DNA of 64,000 nucleotides from Ereboglobus sp. (GCA_029974595.1 JARKRC010000056.1:1-64000); one strand, 5' to 3'. Shown: positions 19,745 to 28,535, counted from the first letter of the stretch. Notes: a model not told the origin generated them from the sequence alone. Numbers and translations: made by a program.

Positions 19745-19780
19745 CCGGAAACCGCGCTCAGCACTTTGGCGGGTTTCCGG
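19745..19780. terminator. Hairpin between convergent autotransporter and ridA-like gene
   Basis: The 9-bp arms CCGGAAACC (19745-19753) and GGTTTCCGG (19772-19780) are perfect and enclose an 18-nt loop. The hairpin begins 10 bp after the autotransporter stop and ends just before the facing gene's stop. There is no convincing T run, so termination is likely but not typical. Confidence 0.45.
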
Positions 19781-19783
19781 TTG

Positions 19784-20245
19784 TCAGGCCTTGATCTCAA
19801 CGACGACTTGGATTTCGACGGTGGCGTTTTTGGGGAGTCCGGCGGCGGCGACGGCGGCCCGGGCGTGTCTGCCGGCATCGCCGAAGACGGCGACAAAGAG
19901 ATCGCTGGCTCCGTTGATCACCGCCGGACTGTCGGAGAAACCGCTGACGCCGTTCACAAAGCCGTTCACGAAGACGATGCGCACCACGCGGTCGAGCGAG
20001 CCGAGCGCGGCCTTGATGTTGGCGAGTGTCACCATCGCGCAGACGCGCGCGGCTTGGTAGGCGGTCTCGACGCTTTGCTCGCGCCCAGCCTGGCCGGTGT
20101 GCGTGAGCTGTCCGTCGATGACGGGGAGCGTGCCTGCGCAGTAGAGCAGATTGCCTGTGCGGACTGCGGGGACGTAATTGCCTGCGGCGGCGGGCGCGGC
20201 GGGAAGATTGATGCCAAGTTCGGCGAGTTTTTGTTCCGGGTTCAT
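19784..20245 (-). CDS. RidA/YjgF/UK114-family protein
   Basis: 153 residues, matching the longer YjgF-like subgroup: an N-terminal MNPEQKLAELGI segment, then AVRTGNLLYCAGTLP, and a closing strand with VEIQVVVEIKA. Characterised RidA proteins hydrolyse reactive enamine/imine intermediates released by PLP enzymes, or act as small chaperone-like trimers. The conserved Arg of classic RidA deaminases is not evident near the C-terminus, so enzymatic activity is uncertain. It is last in a minus-strand run after glutamine synthetase III and the EEP protein, with a 112-bp gap before it. The long hydrophilic N-terminus suggests the annotated ATG is right. Confidence 0.85.
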   Translation of the reverse strand: MNPEQKLAELGINLPAAPAAAGNYVPAVRTGNLLYCAGTLPVIDGQLTHTGQAGREQSVETAYQAARVCAMVTLANIKAALGSLDRVVRIVFVNGFVNGVSGFSDSPAVINGASDLFVAVFGDAGRHARAAVAAAGLPKNATVEIQVVVEIKA

Positions 20246-20357
20246 GATGCGGGGACAATGCCACGCGGGGCGTTCCGGGCAAGCCGCGTCATGCGCCGGT
20301 TTCGCAGTTTTTTTGTCAAATATATGCGGACGGGGCCGGGCGAACGGCGGGCGTTGC

Positions 20358-21275
20358 TCAGGGGAGCATCTTGGGTTGGGCGGCGGCGTATTCGAGCTCG
20401 GCGGAGACGAAATAGTGGTCGCTCGGGTAGCGTCCGTCGCGCGAGTCGCGGATGATCTCGGCGGCGGTCGGGCGAAGGCCGTTGTTGCAGAAGATAAAAT
20501 CTATTTTGCGATTGCCGGGCCTGGGGTATTTGGCGCCGAGGAAATTGTGATAGGTGTAGCCGGGGTCGTCGGGGACGGAGTGAACCGCGGTGTAGGTGTC
20601 GGTGAAGGCCGCGTCCTTGATCGTCTTGATGGCCGGGGTGAGGGTGTGGCAGTTAAAATCGCCGGTGATGAGCTGGGGGATTCCGGCGGGTTGTTTTTTG
20701 ATGAAATCGACGAGCGTGGCGGCCTGTTTGTCGCGTCCGGGCTGGTGCTTGTGGTCGAGGTGCGTGTTCCAGATGATGAGTTCGCGTCCGGTCATGCGGT
20801 CCTTGAGGCGCACGCGGAAAAAATGGCGGACGCTGGCCGACTCGGAAAATTTGGAGCGATAGGCCTGGGGCGTGGCCGAGAGAAACGCGCCGTCCTCCGA
20901 GATTTTTTCGAAGCGTTTTTTCGAGAAGAAAATCGTGTTGGGTTTTCTGCCGTCGTCGGCATCGACAAAACCGGCGGCATCGTAGTCGCGAAAGTAGTCC
21001 TTGAGGAAGGCGTGGTGCGCGTGGCGGAATTCTTGGAAGCAGATGATGTCGGCGTCCTGCGCGAGGAGCACGTCGCGGGCGAGCTCCTTGCGTTTGTCCC
21101 ACTCGTTGCCGGAGCCGTTGTCGGCGTCGAGGGGGAAGCGGATGTTTGCGGAGACGATCCGAATGGCCTCGGGCGATTTGCGCTTGCGCTGGGGAATGTC
21201 GGCGTCCGCGGCGAAGGCGAGGCTTGCCGCGAGCGCGAGGAGGAAGGGTGGGAGAAGGATGTTTCGGATTTTCAT
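20358..21275 (-). CDS. Secreted endonuclease/exonuclease/phosphatase (EEP) family protein
   Basis: 305 residues with a signal peptide (MKIRNILLPPFLLALAASLAFA). The EEP fold motifs are in order: SANIRF, metal-binding Glu in CFQEFRH, NTHLDH, TGDFNCH and the C-terminal catalytic pair in PSDHYFV. The family is metal-dependent and cleaves phosphodiesters (nucleases, sphingomyelinases, inositol phosphatases). The substrate here is unknown; the short length and secretion suggest an extracytoplasmic phosphodiesterase. It starts 19 bp after the glutamine synthetase stop, so probably one transcript. Confidence 0.85.
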   Translation of the reverse strand: MKIRNILLPPFLLALAASLAFAADADIPQRKRKSPEAIRIVSANIRFPLDADNGSGNEWDKRKELARDVLLAQDADIICFQEFRHAHHAFLKDYFRDYDAAGFVDADDGRKPNTIFFSKKRFEKISEDGAFLSATPQAYRSKFSESASVRHFFRVRLKDRMTGRELIIWNTHLDHKHQPGRDKQAATLVDFIKKQPAGIPQLITGDFNCHTLTPAIKTIKDAAFTDTYTAVHSVPDDPGYTYHNFLGAKYPRPGNRKIDFIFCNNGLRPTAAEIIRDSRDGRYPSDHYFVSAELEYAAAQPKMLP

Positions 21276-21294
21276 GATGCGGGGGCGGGCGGCG

Positions 21295-23475
21295 TTATTT
21301 TATGAAGAGCATTTCCTCGTAGGTGGGCACGGGCCAGGTGTCGTCGGGGCAGACGGTTTCCAGGGTGTCGACAATCTGGCGGATGGAGTTGAGGAGCGGC
21401 AATATGTCGTGGCAATAGTGCCTGGCCTCGGCGAGTTTGTCGGCGGCGATGGCGTGCCGGCCCCGGAGGTCGGTGAGTTTTTCGACTTCGGCCTGGAGTT
21501 CGCGGAGGAGCTTGGTGACGCGGTCGAGCAGGAGGGTGTCGGGCGCGCAGCCGGCGGCTTTGAGCGCGATGGCGTTTTGAGCGAGATCGGTTTGGTAACG
21601 GAGCACGACGGGAATGTATTTCGTGTTCACCATCTCGACGACGATGCGCGACTCGACGTTCACGGCCTTGCAGTATTGTTCGAGCGCGATTTCACGGCGC
21701 GATTCGAGTTCGCGCTTGGTGAGCACTTTCATCCGTTCGAAACATTCCACGGTGTCCGGGGCGACCATGCACGCGGCGGCGTCGGGCGTGTTCTTGAAAT
21801 TGAGCAGGCCGAGGCGCTCGGCCTCGCGGTGCCATTCGGGCGAGTAGCCGTTGCCGTTGAAAATGACGGCGCTGTTCTCCTTGGCGATTTGGGTGAGGAC
21901 TTCCGCGACGGCATCCTCGAGTTTTTTGCCGTCGGCGATGCTTTTTTCGAGGCTGTCGGCGATGCGGGAGAGCGAGCCGGCGACGATGGTGTTGAGCGCG
22001 GCGAGGGGCGCGCCGATGGATTGGTTGGAACCGACGGCGCGGAACTCGAATTTGTTTCCGGTGAAGGCGAAGGGCGAGGTGCGGTTGCGATCGCCCGTGT
22101 CGCGCGGGAGGATTGGGAGCGAGTCCACGCCGAGCTGGAGCGTGCCGGGTTTTTGGGAGGTTTTGGCCCGTCCGTTCTTGAGTTGTTCGAAGAGATCCGC
22201 GAGTTGCGCGCCGAGGAAGATGGAGATGATCGCGGGCGGAGCTTCGCCGGCGCCGAGGCGGTGGTCGTTGCTGGCCGAGCCGACGAGGGCGCGGAGGAGC
22301 CCGCTGTGGCGGTGGACGGCGCGGATGACCGCGGCGCAGAAAACGAGGAACTGCATGTTTTCATGCGGGGTGGCGCCGGGTTCGAGGAGATTGCCCTGGA
22401 CGGAATTGCCAAGCGACCAGTTGAGGTGCTTGCCGGAGCCGTTGACGCCGGAAAAGGGTTTTTCGTGCAGGAGGCATTCGAAGCCGTATTTGCGGGCGGT
22501 GCGCTTGAGGACGATCATTGTGAGCTGCTGATGATCGGCGGCGACGTTGGCGTTTTCGTAAACGGGCGCGACTTCGTATTGCGAGGGGGCGACTTCGTTG
22601 TGGCGCGTTTTGACGGGGACGCCGAGTTTGTAGAGTTCGGCTTCGCATTCGTGCATGTAGGCGAGGACGCGTTCGGGGATGACGCCGTAGTATTGGTCGG
22701 CGAACTCCTGGCCCTTGGGCGGTTTTGCGCCGAAGAGGGTGCGCCCGGCTGTCATGAGGTCGGGGCGCGCGAGGAAGAAATTGCGGTCGATGAGAAAATA
22801 TTCCTGCTCGGGGCCGGCGGTCGGGGTGATGAGGGGGATGTTGGTGTGGCCGAAAAGTTTCAGAATGCGGCGGGCCTGCTCGTCGAGCGCCTCGGAGGAG
22901 CGGAGGATGGGGGTCTTGAGGTCGAGGGATTCGCCGGTCCACGAGACGAAGGCGGTGGGAATGCAGAGGGTGGCGCCATTGGGATTTTCGACGATGTAGC
23001 AGGGGCTGGTGACGTCCCACGCGGTGTAGCCGCGGGCTTCGAAGGTGACACGGATGCCGCCGGAGGGCAGGGAGGAGGCGTCGGATTCGCCTTGGATGAG
23101 CTGCTTGCCGGAAAACTCGGCGACGGCGCCGCCCTTGCCGTCGGGTTCGAGGAAGGAGTCGTGTTTTTCGGCGGTGAGGCCGGTGAGGGGCTGGAAGACG
23201 TGGGCGTAGTGGGTCGCGCCGCGTTCGAGAGCCCAGTCCTTGATGGCGGTGGCGACGGCGTCGGCGGTGGCGGGTTCGAGCGTGGAGACGGTTTCGATGG
23301 TTTTGCGGAGCGATTTGTAGATCGCCTTGGGCAGGCGCGCCTGCATGAGGGCGTCGGTGAAGACGTTTTTGCCGAACAACGCGGCGGTGTGGCTTTCATT
23401 GAAGGCCACGGTGGTGGTGACGCGATAATTGCTGGCGGCGAAGATTGCGCTCTGACGTGCTGGGCTGACGCTCAT
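21295..23475 (-). CDS. glnN: Glutamine synthetase type III
   Basis: 726 residues, much larger than GSI (about 470) and typical of GSIII. It makes glutamine from glutamate, ammonia and ATP in the cytoplasm. Family marks are [10 protein letters not shown], the [10 protein letters not shown] and [12 protein letters not shown] stretches around the ATP/glutamate site, and a C-terminal helical GSIII extension. The frame can be extended 25 residues upstream from a TTG, but the ATG at 23475 ([12 protein letters not shown]) is preferred since the extra segment is not family-like. It leads a probable operon with the EEP and RidA-like genes and is divergent from the lactonase gene. No PII or ammonium transporter gene is adjacent. 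Confidence 0.93.
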   Translation of the reverse strand: MSVSPARQSAIFAASNYRVTTTVAFNESHTAALFGKNVFTDALMQARLPKAIYKSLRKTIETVSTLEPATADAVATAIKDWALERGATHYAHVFQPLTGLTAEKHDSFLEPDGKGGAVAEFSGKQLIQGESDASSLPSGGIRVTFEARGYTAWDVTSPCYIVENPNGATLCIPTAFVSWTGESLDLKTPILRSSEALDEQARRILKLFGHTNIPLITPTAGPEQEYFLIDRNFFLARPDLMTAGRTLFGAKPPKGQEFADQYYGVIPERVLAYMHECEAELYKLGVPVKTRHNEVAPSQYEVAPVYENANVAADHQQLTMIVLKRTARKYGFECLLHEKPFSGVNGSGKHLNWSLGNSVQGNLLEPGATPHENMQFLVFCAAVIRAVHRHSGLLRALVGSASNDHRLGAGEAPPAIISIFLGAQLADLFEQLKNGRAKTSQKPGTLQLGVDSLPILPRDTGDRNRTSPFAFTGNKFEFRAVGSNQSIGAPLAALNTIVAGSLSRIADSLEKSIADGKKLEDAVAEVLTQIAKENSAVIFNGNGYSPEWHREAERLGLLNFKNTPDAAACMVAPDTVECFERMKVLTKRELESRREIALEQYCKAVNVESRIVVEMVNTKYIPVVLRYQTDLAQNAIALKAAGCAPDTLLLDRVTKLLRELQAEVEKLTDLRGRHAIAADKLAEARHYCHDILPLLNSIRQIVDTLETVCPDDTWPVPTYEEMLFIK

Positions 23476-23622
23476 GGTGTATGTGTGAAGGAGATTGTGC
23501 GGTGGGACCGTAAGGGGAATTTTGATGGGGCTTTTTACGCGGAAACTCAAGCGCGAGGTTTTTGCGGATTGCGGACGGGGCGTCGTGTGTGCTTCTTAGT
23601 CGGGCTTTCCGTTTGCAATTTC

Positions 23623-24756
23623 ATGTGTTTATTCAGGTCAGTTTTTCTTTTGCTCATGAGCTCAATCGTCACCTCCACGGCGTTTGCCGATTTCACGCAA
23701 TTTGTTTATTTTGGCACTTACACGCGCAAGGCGCCGAGCCGCGGGATTTATGTGGCGCGGTTTGACGCGAAGAGCGGTGTCGTGGGCGAGCCGGCGCTGG
23801 CGGCGGAGGCGTCGAACCCGACCTTTCTGGCGCGGCATCCGAAGCTGCCTGTGATGTATGCGGTGAGCGGCGCGCCGGGAGGGAAGACGGGCGGCGTGGT
23901 GTCGGCTTACAAAATCGACCGGGAGACCGGCGGGCTGGTGTTGATCGGACAGGTCTCGGACGGGGCGACAAACGGGACTTATGTCTCAATCACGCCGGAT
24001 GGAAGAACGCTGCTGACGGCGCATTACACGGGCGGGTATTTGAACTCGTTTCCCGTGCGGGCCGATGGCGGGTTGGACGGAATGGTTTCGCATGTGGAGC
24101 ACACGCTGGCGGGAAAGCACCCGCAGCAGGCCGCGCCGCATCCGCATTGCATCGTCGTGTCGCCGGACGGGCGGTTCGCGTTTGTGGCGGACTTGGCAGC
24201 GGACCGGATTTTTTCGTATCGGATCACGGCGGAATCGGGACTCGCGGATGGAAAAATCGCGGCGGTCCTTGCGCCGGAATGCGGCACGCGGCACCTCGCG
24301 TTTTCGCCCGATGCGCGCTTCCTGTATGCGATCAACGAACTCGCGGCGACCGTGACGGCGTTCGCGTATGACGCGCGGAGCGGCGGGTTGAGGGAGATTG
24401 AGACGGTGTCGATCGTGCCGGAGGGTTTTGCCGGACGCAGGTGGGCGGCGGAGGTGGCGGTGAGCGCGTCGGGGAAGTTTTTATATGCGTCAAATCGCGC
24501 GGACGACGAGAGCATCGCGGCGTTTGCGATTGACCCGGCGACGGGGAGGCTGGCGTTTTTGCAGCGCACGGGCGGACTGGCGCATCCGAGGCATTTTGCG
24601 CTGAGTCCCGATGGCGGATGGCTGCTCTGCGCGAATCATGATGCGAATGATGTCGCGGCGTTTCGCATTGATCCGGCGACGGGGAAGTTGTCGGGGCCGG
24701 CGCTGAAAATCGCGGTGCCCTCATGCGTGTGTGTTGTCTTTTGGCCCGCAAAGTGA
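23623..24756 (+). CDS. Secreted lactonase-family seven-bladed beta-propeller
   Basis: 377 residues with a signal peptide (MCLFRSVFLLLMSSIVTSTAFA). It belongs to the 6-phosphogluconolactonase/YkgB-like family (Lactonase PF10282). Visible propeller features are GTYTRKAPSRGIY at the first blade, HPHCIVVSPDGR, GTRHLAFSPDAR, HPRHFALSPDG and repeated IDPATGRL/IDPATGKL strands. The cytoplasmic pentose phosphate enzyme would not carry a signal peptide, so a periplasmic lactone hydrolase or binding protein is more likely. The ATG at 23623 is chosen for the signal peptide; ATG at 23656 is possible. The MBL-fold gene follows 33 bp later in the same direction. Confidence 0.82.
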   Translation: MCLFRSVFLLLMSSIVTSTAFADFTQFVYFGTYTRKAPSRGIYVARFDAKSGVVGEPALAAEASNPTFLARHPKLPVMYAVSGAPGGKTGGVVSAYKIDRETGGLVLIGQVSDGATNGTYVSITPDGRTLLTAHYTGGYLNSFPVRADGGLDGMVSHVEHTLAGKHPQQAAPHPHCIVVSPDGRFAFVADLAADRIFSYRITAESGLADGKIAAVLAPECGTRHLAFSPDARFLYAINELAATVTAFAYDARSGGLREIETVSIVPEGFAGRRWAAEVAVSASGKFLYASNRADDESIAAFAIDPATGRLAFLQRTGGLAHPRHFALSPDGGWLLCANHDANDVAAFRIDPATGKLSGPALKIAVPSCVCVVFWPAK

Positions 24757-24789
24757 TCGGGTTGTTGTCCGTTTTTGGACATTGATGAA

Positions 24790-25614
24790 ATGAGCGTTCC
24801 GAACATGCGTTTTTGTATTCTGGGCAGCGGCAGCGATGGCAATTGCGCGCTGCTCCAAACTCCGCGCGCGCGGGTGCTCATCGACGCGGGTTTTTCGGCG
24901 CGGCGCACGAATGAATTGCTCGCGGGCGTGGGCGAGTCGCTGGCGGGCATCGATGCGATTTTTATCACGCACGAGCATGGCGATCACTCGCAGGCGCTCG
25001 GCGGGCTGGCGAAGCACGCAAAAATAAAAATATTCGCCAACCATGCGACGGCGCGTGTCGTGCAGGCGCGGTTGCGGCACACGCCGGAGTGGCGGTTTTT
25101 CGAAACAGGGACGCAGTTCGATTTCCTGGATTTGCGCGTGGAGAGTTTTTCGGTGCCGCACGACGCGCAGGAACCGGTGGGTTTTTTGTTCACGCATAAT
25201 GACGCCGGCGCGGCGGCGGGCGCGAATAGCAATGGCGGCGCGCACAGCGTGGCGTGGCTGACGGATCTGGGGTATGCGCCGGCGCATGTCCACGAACGCG
25301 TCCGCAAGGCGGAGGTGCTCGTGGTCGAGGCGAATCATTGCACGGAGATGTTGCAGGCCGACCCGAAGCGTCCATGGGGGCTCAAACAGCGCATCGGCGG
25401 GCGGCACGGGCATCTGTCGAACCGCGCCGTGCGCGAATTGCTCGAAGGCGTGGAGAGTCCGGCGTGGCGGCAGATTTACCTCACGCATCTCAGCCGCGAC
25501 TGCAACAGCGCCGAGGCGATCCTGCGCGCGTTCGCCGGAATCGGCGGGCGGCTGAAGTGTCCGTTTGCCATCGTGCCCCCGGGCGAGGGGACGGTGTTTT
25601 ATGACTTCGCCTGA
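24790..25614 (+). CDS. MBL-fold metallo-hydrolase (YycJ/WalJ-like)
   Basis: 274 residues from ATG 24790; ATG 24805 (MRFCILGSGSDGN) is equally possible. The metallo-beta-lactamase motif HEHGDH (residues 61-66 from 24790) binds two metals. LGSGSDGNCALLQ at the start is typical of the YycJ/WalJ and ribonuclease-like MBL group, as are VVEANHC and the late LTHLSRDCNS. WalJ-type proteins are linked to DNA 5'-exonuclease activity and cell-wall regulation in Firmicutes; the role here is inferred only from family. The gene is alone downstream of the lactonase. Confidence 0.85.
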   Translation: MSVPNMRFCILGSGSDGNCALLQTPRARVLIDAGFSARRTNELLAGVGESLAGIDAIFITHEHGDHSQALGGLAKHAKIKIFANHATARVVQARLRHTPEWRFFETGTQFDFLDLRVESFSVPHDAQEPVGFLFTHNDAGAAAGANSNGGAHSVAWLTDLGYAPAHVHERVRKAEVLVVEANHCTEMLQADPKRPWGLKQRIGGRHGHLSNRAVRELLEGVESPAWRQIYLTHLSRDCNSAEAILRAFAGIGGRLKCPFAIVPPGEGTVFYDFA

Positions 25615-25683
25615 GGCGAAGCGCGCTCCGAATGCCGCCGCCCTCCTCTTGACGGCATGATGATGCGCCCTCGACTCCGGCAT

Positions 25684-25708
25684 GTTTGTAACGTATTACG
25701 TTACAAAC
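25684..25708. promoter_or_regulatory. Perfect 25-bp palindromic operator-like site
   Basis: Twelve-base arms (GTTTGTAACGTA and TACGTTACAAAC) flank a central T with no mismatch. The AT-rich, CG-centred dyad resembles binding sites of LacI/GntR-type dimeric repressors. Its relative at 25754-25776 supports a real binding site rather than a chance palindrome. Confidence 0.6.
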
Positions 25709-25753
25709 AAATTTCGGATGGTTTCACTGCGATCATGCTGCATCGGAATCAAG

Positions 25754-25776
25754 TTTGTCACTTAATACGTTACAAG
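25754..25776. promoter_or_regulatory. Second, imperfect copy of the operator-like site
   Basis: Aligned with 25685-25707, 19 of 23 bases are identical, including TTTGT at the left and TACGTTACAA at the right. The two sites are 69 bp apart start to start. The copy is also part of an overlapping dyad GTCACTT ... AAGTGAC (25757-25780). Confidence 0.55.
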
Positions 25777-25933
25777 TGACCTGGCCGGGATTGGAGCGGA
25801 AATAAAATTGAATATGAAATCGGGAACGGAATCGGAACCGGAGCGGATCGAGATTGTCGGCGGCGCCCGCTCATGCAGGCGGCCGGCAGAGCCGCGACTG
25901 CATGAACGGTTGCGCAGCCGGTAAAATCACCCG

Positions 25934-26335
25934 CTACACGGCGGCGGCGAGAGCCGGCCCGCGGTGGCGCGCGATCATGTCGCGCCTGCGCAGGTTGAGC
26001 GTGAGGACGCCGTTGTTCAGCTCCGCGGTCATGTCGGACGGATCGTAGGCGTAACCGACGCGGAGCCGCAGCAGGTAGTCGCGTTGCGCGCGCTCAAGCT
26101 GGAGGGCGTTCCAGTTTGGCCGCACAAACTGCTCCTTGCGCGCCATGATCGTGAGATCGGGGCCTTGCATCGTTATGTCCACGCCGGAGGCGACGACGCC
26201 GGGGACGTAAACGGTGAGTTTCATCGAGTCGTCATCATACTGGCACTCGTAGTGCGGATTGCGGAATCGGGATTGCGCGATGCGGCGGCTACTGGAGGTG
26301 TCGTTGCTGGTGTTGGTGTGGATCATTGTGTGCAT
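25934..26335 (-). CDS. Small heat shock protein, Hsp20/alpha-crystallin type
   Basis: 133 residues. The alpha-crystallin core runs from about YECQYDDDSMKLTVYVPGV to the family-defining strand AELNNGVLTLNL. ATG 26335 is chosen because AAAGGAG lies 11 bp upstream; the frame extends further but without family similarity. Such proteins hold unfolding proteins for refolding by DnaK/GroEL, whose genes lie about 5 kb away. The C-terminal tail (ARHRGPALAAAV) lacks the I/V-x-I/V motif usually needed for oligomer contacts. The His/Thr-rich N-terminus is short. Confidence 0.82.
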   Translation of the reverse strand: MHTMIHTNTSNDTSSSRRIAQSRFRNPHYECQYDDDSMKLTVYVPGVVASGVDITMQGPDLTIMARKEQFVRPNWNALQLERAQRDYLLRLRVGYAYDPSDMTAELNNGVLTLNLRRRDMIARHRGPALAAAV

Positions 26336-26656
26336 GTGTGCAGTTACTCCTTTCTCGGTTTCTGAGAAGGCCGGGCTTTGGTGGCTAAACGGGTTCCGAA
26401 AAAGAGAAACGGAATGTTTACGCCGTAGTGCCCGTGCCGTGGGTTTTCTTCGTCCAGGACGTGGAAATCTGTCGCATCTGGACGCAGAATGCACACGCAC
26501 AGGCCTTCATAAATGAAGCGCCGGCGTGGCTGCGAAGATGCTGGTATGACAGGTTCATGTTTTCTGGACTGACGTTGCTGACGAATACGCGTTCATGATC
26601 CTTCAGCAAGTTTTTATTTGGGCTCGGGGATTTTTTTGCGTAGGTTTTACCTGTTT
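26336..26656. other. Divergent promoter region of hsp20 and the mazG-like operon
   Basis: These 321 bp separate the 5' ends of hsp20 (minus) and the mazG-like gene (plus), so both promoters should be here. The hsp20 ribosome-binding site AAAGGAG is at its left edge. A short hairpin (CTTCAT AAATGAAG, about 26506-26519) is visible. I see no clear -35/-10 pair, no CIRCE element and no supported small gene. Confidence 0.4.
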
Positions 26657-27034
26657 ATGAAATCCTTGAACGATGGCTCGACGACGGTGGCGGAATTGAA
26701 GGCGCGCATTCTCGCGTTCGTGCGCGAACGCGATTGGGAGCAGTTTCATGCCCCGAAAAACCTGAGCATGGCGCTCGCCGCGGAGGCGGGCGAATTGATG
26801 GAGCATTTTCTTTGGGCCGAGGCCGGCGCGTCCCGCGAGATCGTGCAGAAGGATCCGGCGCGGCGGAAAAAGATAGAGGAGGAGCTCGCGGACGTGATTA
26901 TCTACGCGCTCGAATTCGCCAATGCCACGGGCATCGATGTCGCCGCGGCGATTGAGTCGAAGATGGAGGCGAACGGGAAAAAATACCCGGTCGAAAAAGC
27001 GCGCGGCCGCTCGGAGAAATACACGGAGTTGTGA
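26657..27034 (+). CDS. MazG-like nucleotide pyrophosphohydrolase
   Basis: 125 residues of the all-alpha NTP pyrophosphatase superfamily (MazG-like, RS21-C6/dCTPase type). It is expected to hydrolyse (d)NTPs to monophosphates, cleaning non-canonical nucleotides. Metal-binding acidic motifs are present: EAGELMEHFLW in helix 1 and EEELADVIIYAL in helix 2. KNLSMALAAEAGE before them is characteristic. ATG 26657 (MKSLNDGS) is preferred to a TTG 39 bp upstream. Its stop codon overlaps the next gene's GTG by 4 bp, indicating translational coupling. Confidence 0.87.
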   Translation: MKSLNDGSTTVAELKARILAFVRERDWEQFHAPKNLSMALAAEAGELMEHFLWAEAGASREIVQKDPARRKKIEEELADVIIYALEFANATGIDVAAAIESKMEANGKKYPVEKARGRSEKYTEL

Positions 27035-27834
27035 GCCTTTCCCAAAATTATCAGGACCGCTTCGGCGGGGTGGGGCGCCTGTTTGGCCGCGAGGGACTGG
27101 CGCGGTTGCACGATGCGCATGTGTGCGTCGTCGGCATGGGCGGCGTCGGGTCGTGGGCGGTTGAGGGGCTGGCCCGCTCGGGCGTGGGCGCGCTCACGCT
27201 GGTCGATCTCGACGACGTGTGCGTGACGAACGTGAACCGGCAGCTCCCCGCAATCGAGGGCGAGATCGGACGACCAAAGGTCGATGTGCTGGCGCGGCGC
27301 GCGCGGCTCATAAATCCGGAAATCCGCATCGAGGCGCATGCGGAGTTTTTCACGGCGGCGACGGCGGAGCGTTTGCTCGCGCCGCGTTTCGATTGTGTGA
27401 TCGACGCGATTGATTCGGTGACGAACAAGGCGCTGCTCATCGCCGAATGCGTGCGCCGAGGACTGGCGTGCGTGACGGTGGGAGGCGCGGGCGGGAAACG
27501 CGATGCGAGCTCGATTCGCACGGGCGATCTGGGCGAGTCGATGAAGGACGATTTGCTGCGGCTGGTGCGGAAGAAACTGCGGCGCGACCACGGGTTCGCG
27601 AAAGGCGAGGGGCATCGGTATGGCGTGCGTTGCGTGTATTCGGCGGAGAAGCCGGTTTATCCGTGGGCGGACGGGACGTGCGCGACCGAGCCGGAGCCGG
27701 GGAGCAACTTGAAGCTGGATTGCGAGAGCGGGTTTGGCACGGCCGTGTTTGTGACGGGGGCGTTCGGGCTCGCGGCGGCGGGCGAGGCGGTGCGGTTGAT
27801 TGCGACATTGCCACGCAATGGCGCCGCGGTTTGA
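27031..27834 (+). CDS. tcdA: tRNA threonylcarbamoyladenosine dehydratase
   Basis: 267 residues of the ThiF/E1-like family, TcdA (CsdL/YgdL) branch. The enzyme uses ATP to cyclise t6A37 into ct6A in ANN-decoding tRNAs. The nucleotide-binding loop VVGMGGVGSWAVEGLARSG (residues 33-51), DLDDVCVTNVNRQ and CVIDAIDSVTNK are family signatures. It starts with GTG at 27031 inside the MazG-like stop region (GTGA overlap), and the SRAP gene begins 11 bp after its stop. The three genes thus form a compact operon joining nucleotide sanitation, tRNA modification and DNA damage repair. Confidence 0.92.
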   Translation: MSLSQNYQDRFGGVGRLFGREGLARLHDAHVCVVGMGGVGSWAVEGLARSGVGALTLVDLDDVCVTNVNRQLPAIEGEIGRPKVDVLARRARLINPEIRIEAHAEFFTAATAERLLAPRFDCVIDAIDSVTNKALLIAECVRRGLACVTVGGAGGKRDASSIRTGDLGESMKDDLLRLVRKKLRRDHGFAKGEGHRYGVRCVYSAEKPVYPWADGTCATEPEPGSNLKLDCESGFGTAVFVTGAFGLAAAGEAVRLIATLPRNGAAV

Positions 27835-27845
27835 TTGTCCGCGAT

Positions 27846-28535
27846 ATGTGTTGCCGTTACATGCTTATGGGAGGGCATGCGCGCGATTTGCTCGCGAAGG
27901 CCGGCGTTCCCGGCGGGGAACGCGGCGCGGCGTATCCGGAAGACAACTACAACATCGCGCCGACCTCGCTGATTCGCGCGGTGCGTGCGCGTCCGGGCCG
28001 CGCGGAGCGCGAGTGCGCGGGGCTGACGTGGGGCTTAAAACTGCGCGGCGTGACGCCGTTTGTCGTGAATGTGCGCGCGGAGTCGCTGGTGTCGAAGCCG
28101 GGGTTTCGCGATGCGCTGGCGATGCGCCGCTGCCTCGTGCCCGCGAGCGGATTTTTTGAGTGGGAGAAATCCGGGAGCCTCCGTTTTCCGTGGCTGTTTC
28201 AACTGCGCGATGGGGAGCCGTTTTTTCTGGCGGGCATCTGGAATCCCGCGGGCGAGGGCGACGAAAACGACACCTGCGCGATCATCACGACGGAGCCGAA
28301 CGGCTTGATGAAGCCGGTGCATCATCGAATGCCGGTGATTGTGCCACCGGAGGATGTGGGACGCTGGCTGGATGCCGGGCCGGGCGTGCCGCCGCTGCTG
28401 CCGCTGCGGGATGAGTTGATGACGGCGCGGCGCGTTTCGACGTTCGTCAACAATGCGCGCAACAACGGCCCGGAATGCGTCGCCGATCCCGCCTCGGGCG
28501 ACATGCCGGACGGGCGGCAGGGGTGGCTGTTTTGA
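27846..28535 (+). CDS. SOS response-associated peptidase (SRAP/HMCES/YedK family)
   Basis: 229 residues. SRAP proteins form a thiazolidine cross-link with abasic sites in single-stranded DNA through Cys2, shielding them from error-prone repair. Key residues match E. coli YedK numbering exactly from ATG 27846: Cys2 (MCCRY), Asn75 (VNVRAES), Glu105 (SGFFEW) and His160 (HHRMPVI). This strongly supports the chosen start, since Cys2 must be exposed by removal of Met1. A second Cys at position 3 is unusual. It is the last gene of the mazG-like/tcdA operon. Confidence 0.93.
   Translation: MCCRYMLMGGHARDLLAKAGVPGGERGAAYPEDNYNIAPTSLIRAVRARPGRAERECAGLTWGLKLRGVTPFVVNVRAESLVSKPGFRDALAMRRCLVPASGFFEWEKSGSLRFPWLFQLRDGEPFFLAGIWNPAGEGDENDTCAIITTEPNGLMKPVHHRMPVIVPPEDVGRWLDAGPGVPPLLPLRDELMTARRVSTFVNNARNNGPECVADPASGDMPDGRQGWLF

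Larger units (their letters stand above)
25615..25933. other. Convergent intergenic region with two operator-like palindromes
   Basis: The 319 bp lie between the 3' ends of the MBL gene (plus) and hsp20 (minus), where no promoter is expected. Besides the two related palindromes at 25684-25708 and 25754-25776, there is a short plus frame from ATG 25815. It encodes 36 residues beginning MKSGTESEPERIEIVG and ending at a TAA near 25923, with no recognisable family. It could be the head of a lost gene that the operators once controlled. Confidence 0.5.

Noticed and set aside
21001-23622. Long plus-strand frame upstream of the lactonase
   Set aside because: Antisense of glutamine synthetase III and the EEP gene; the lactonase has its own signal peptide start at 23623.
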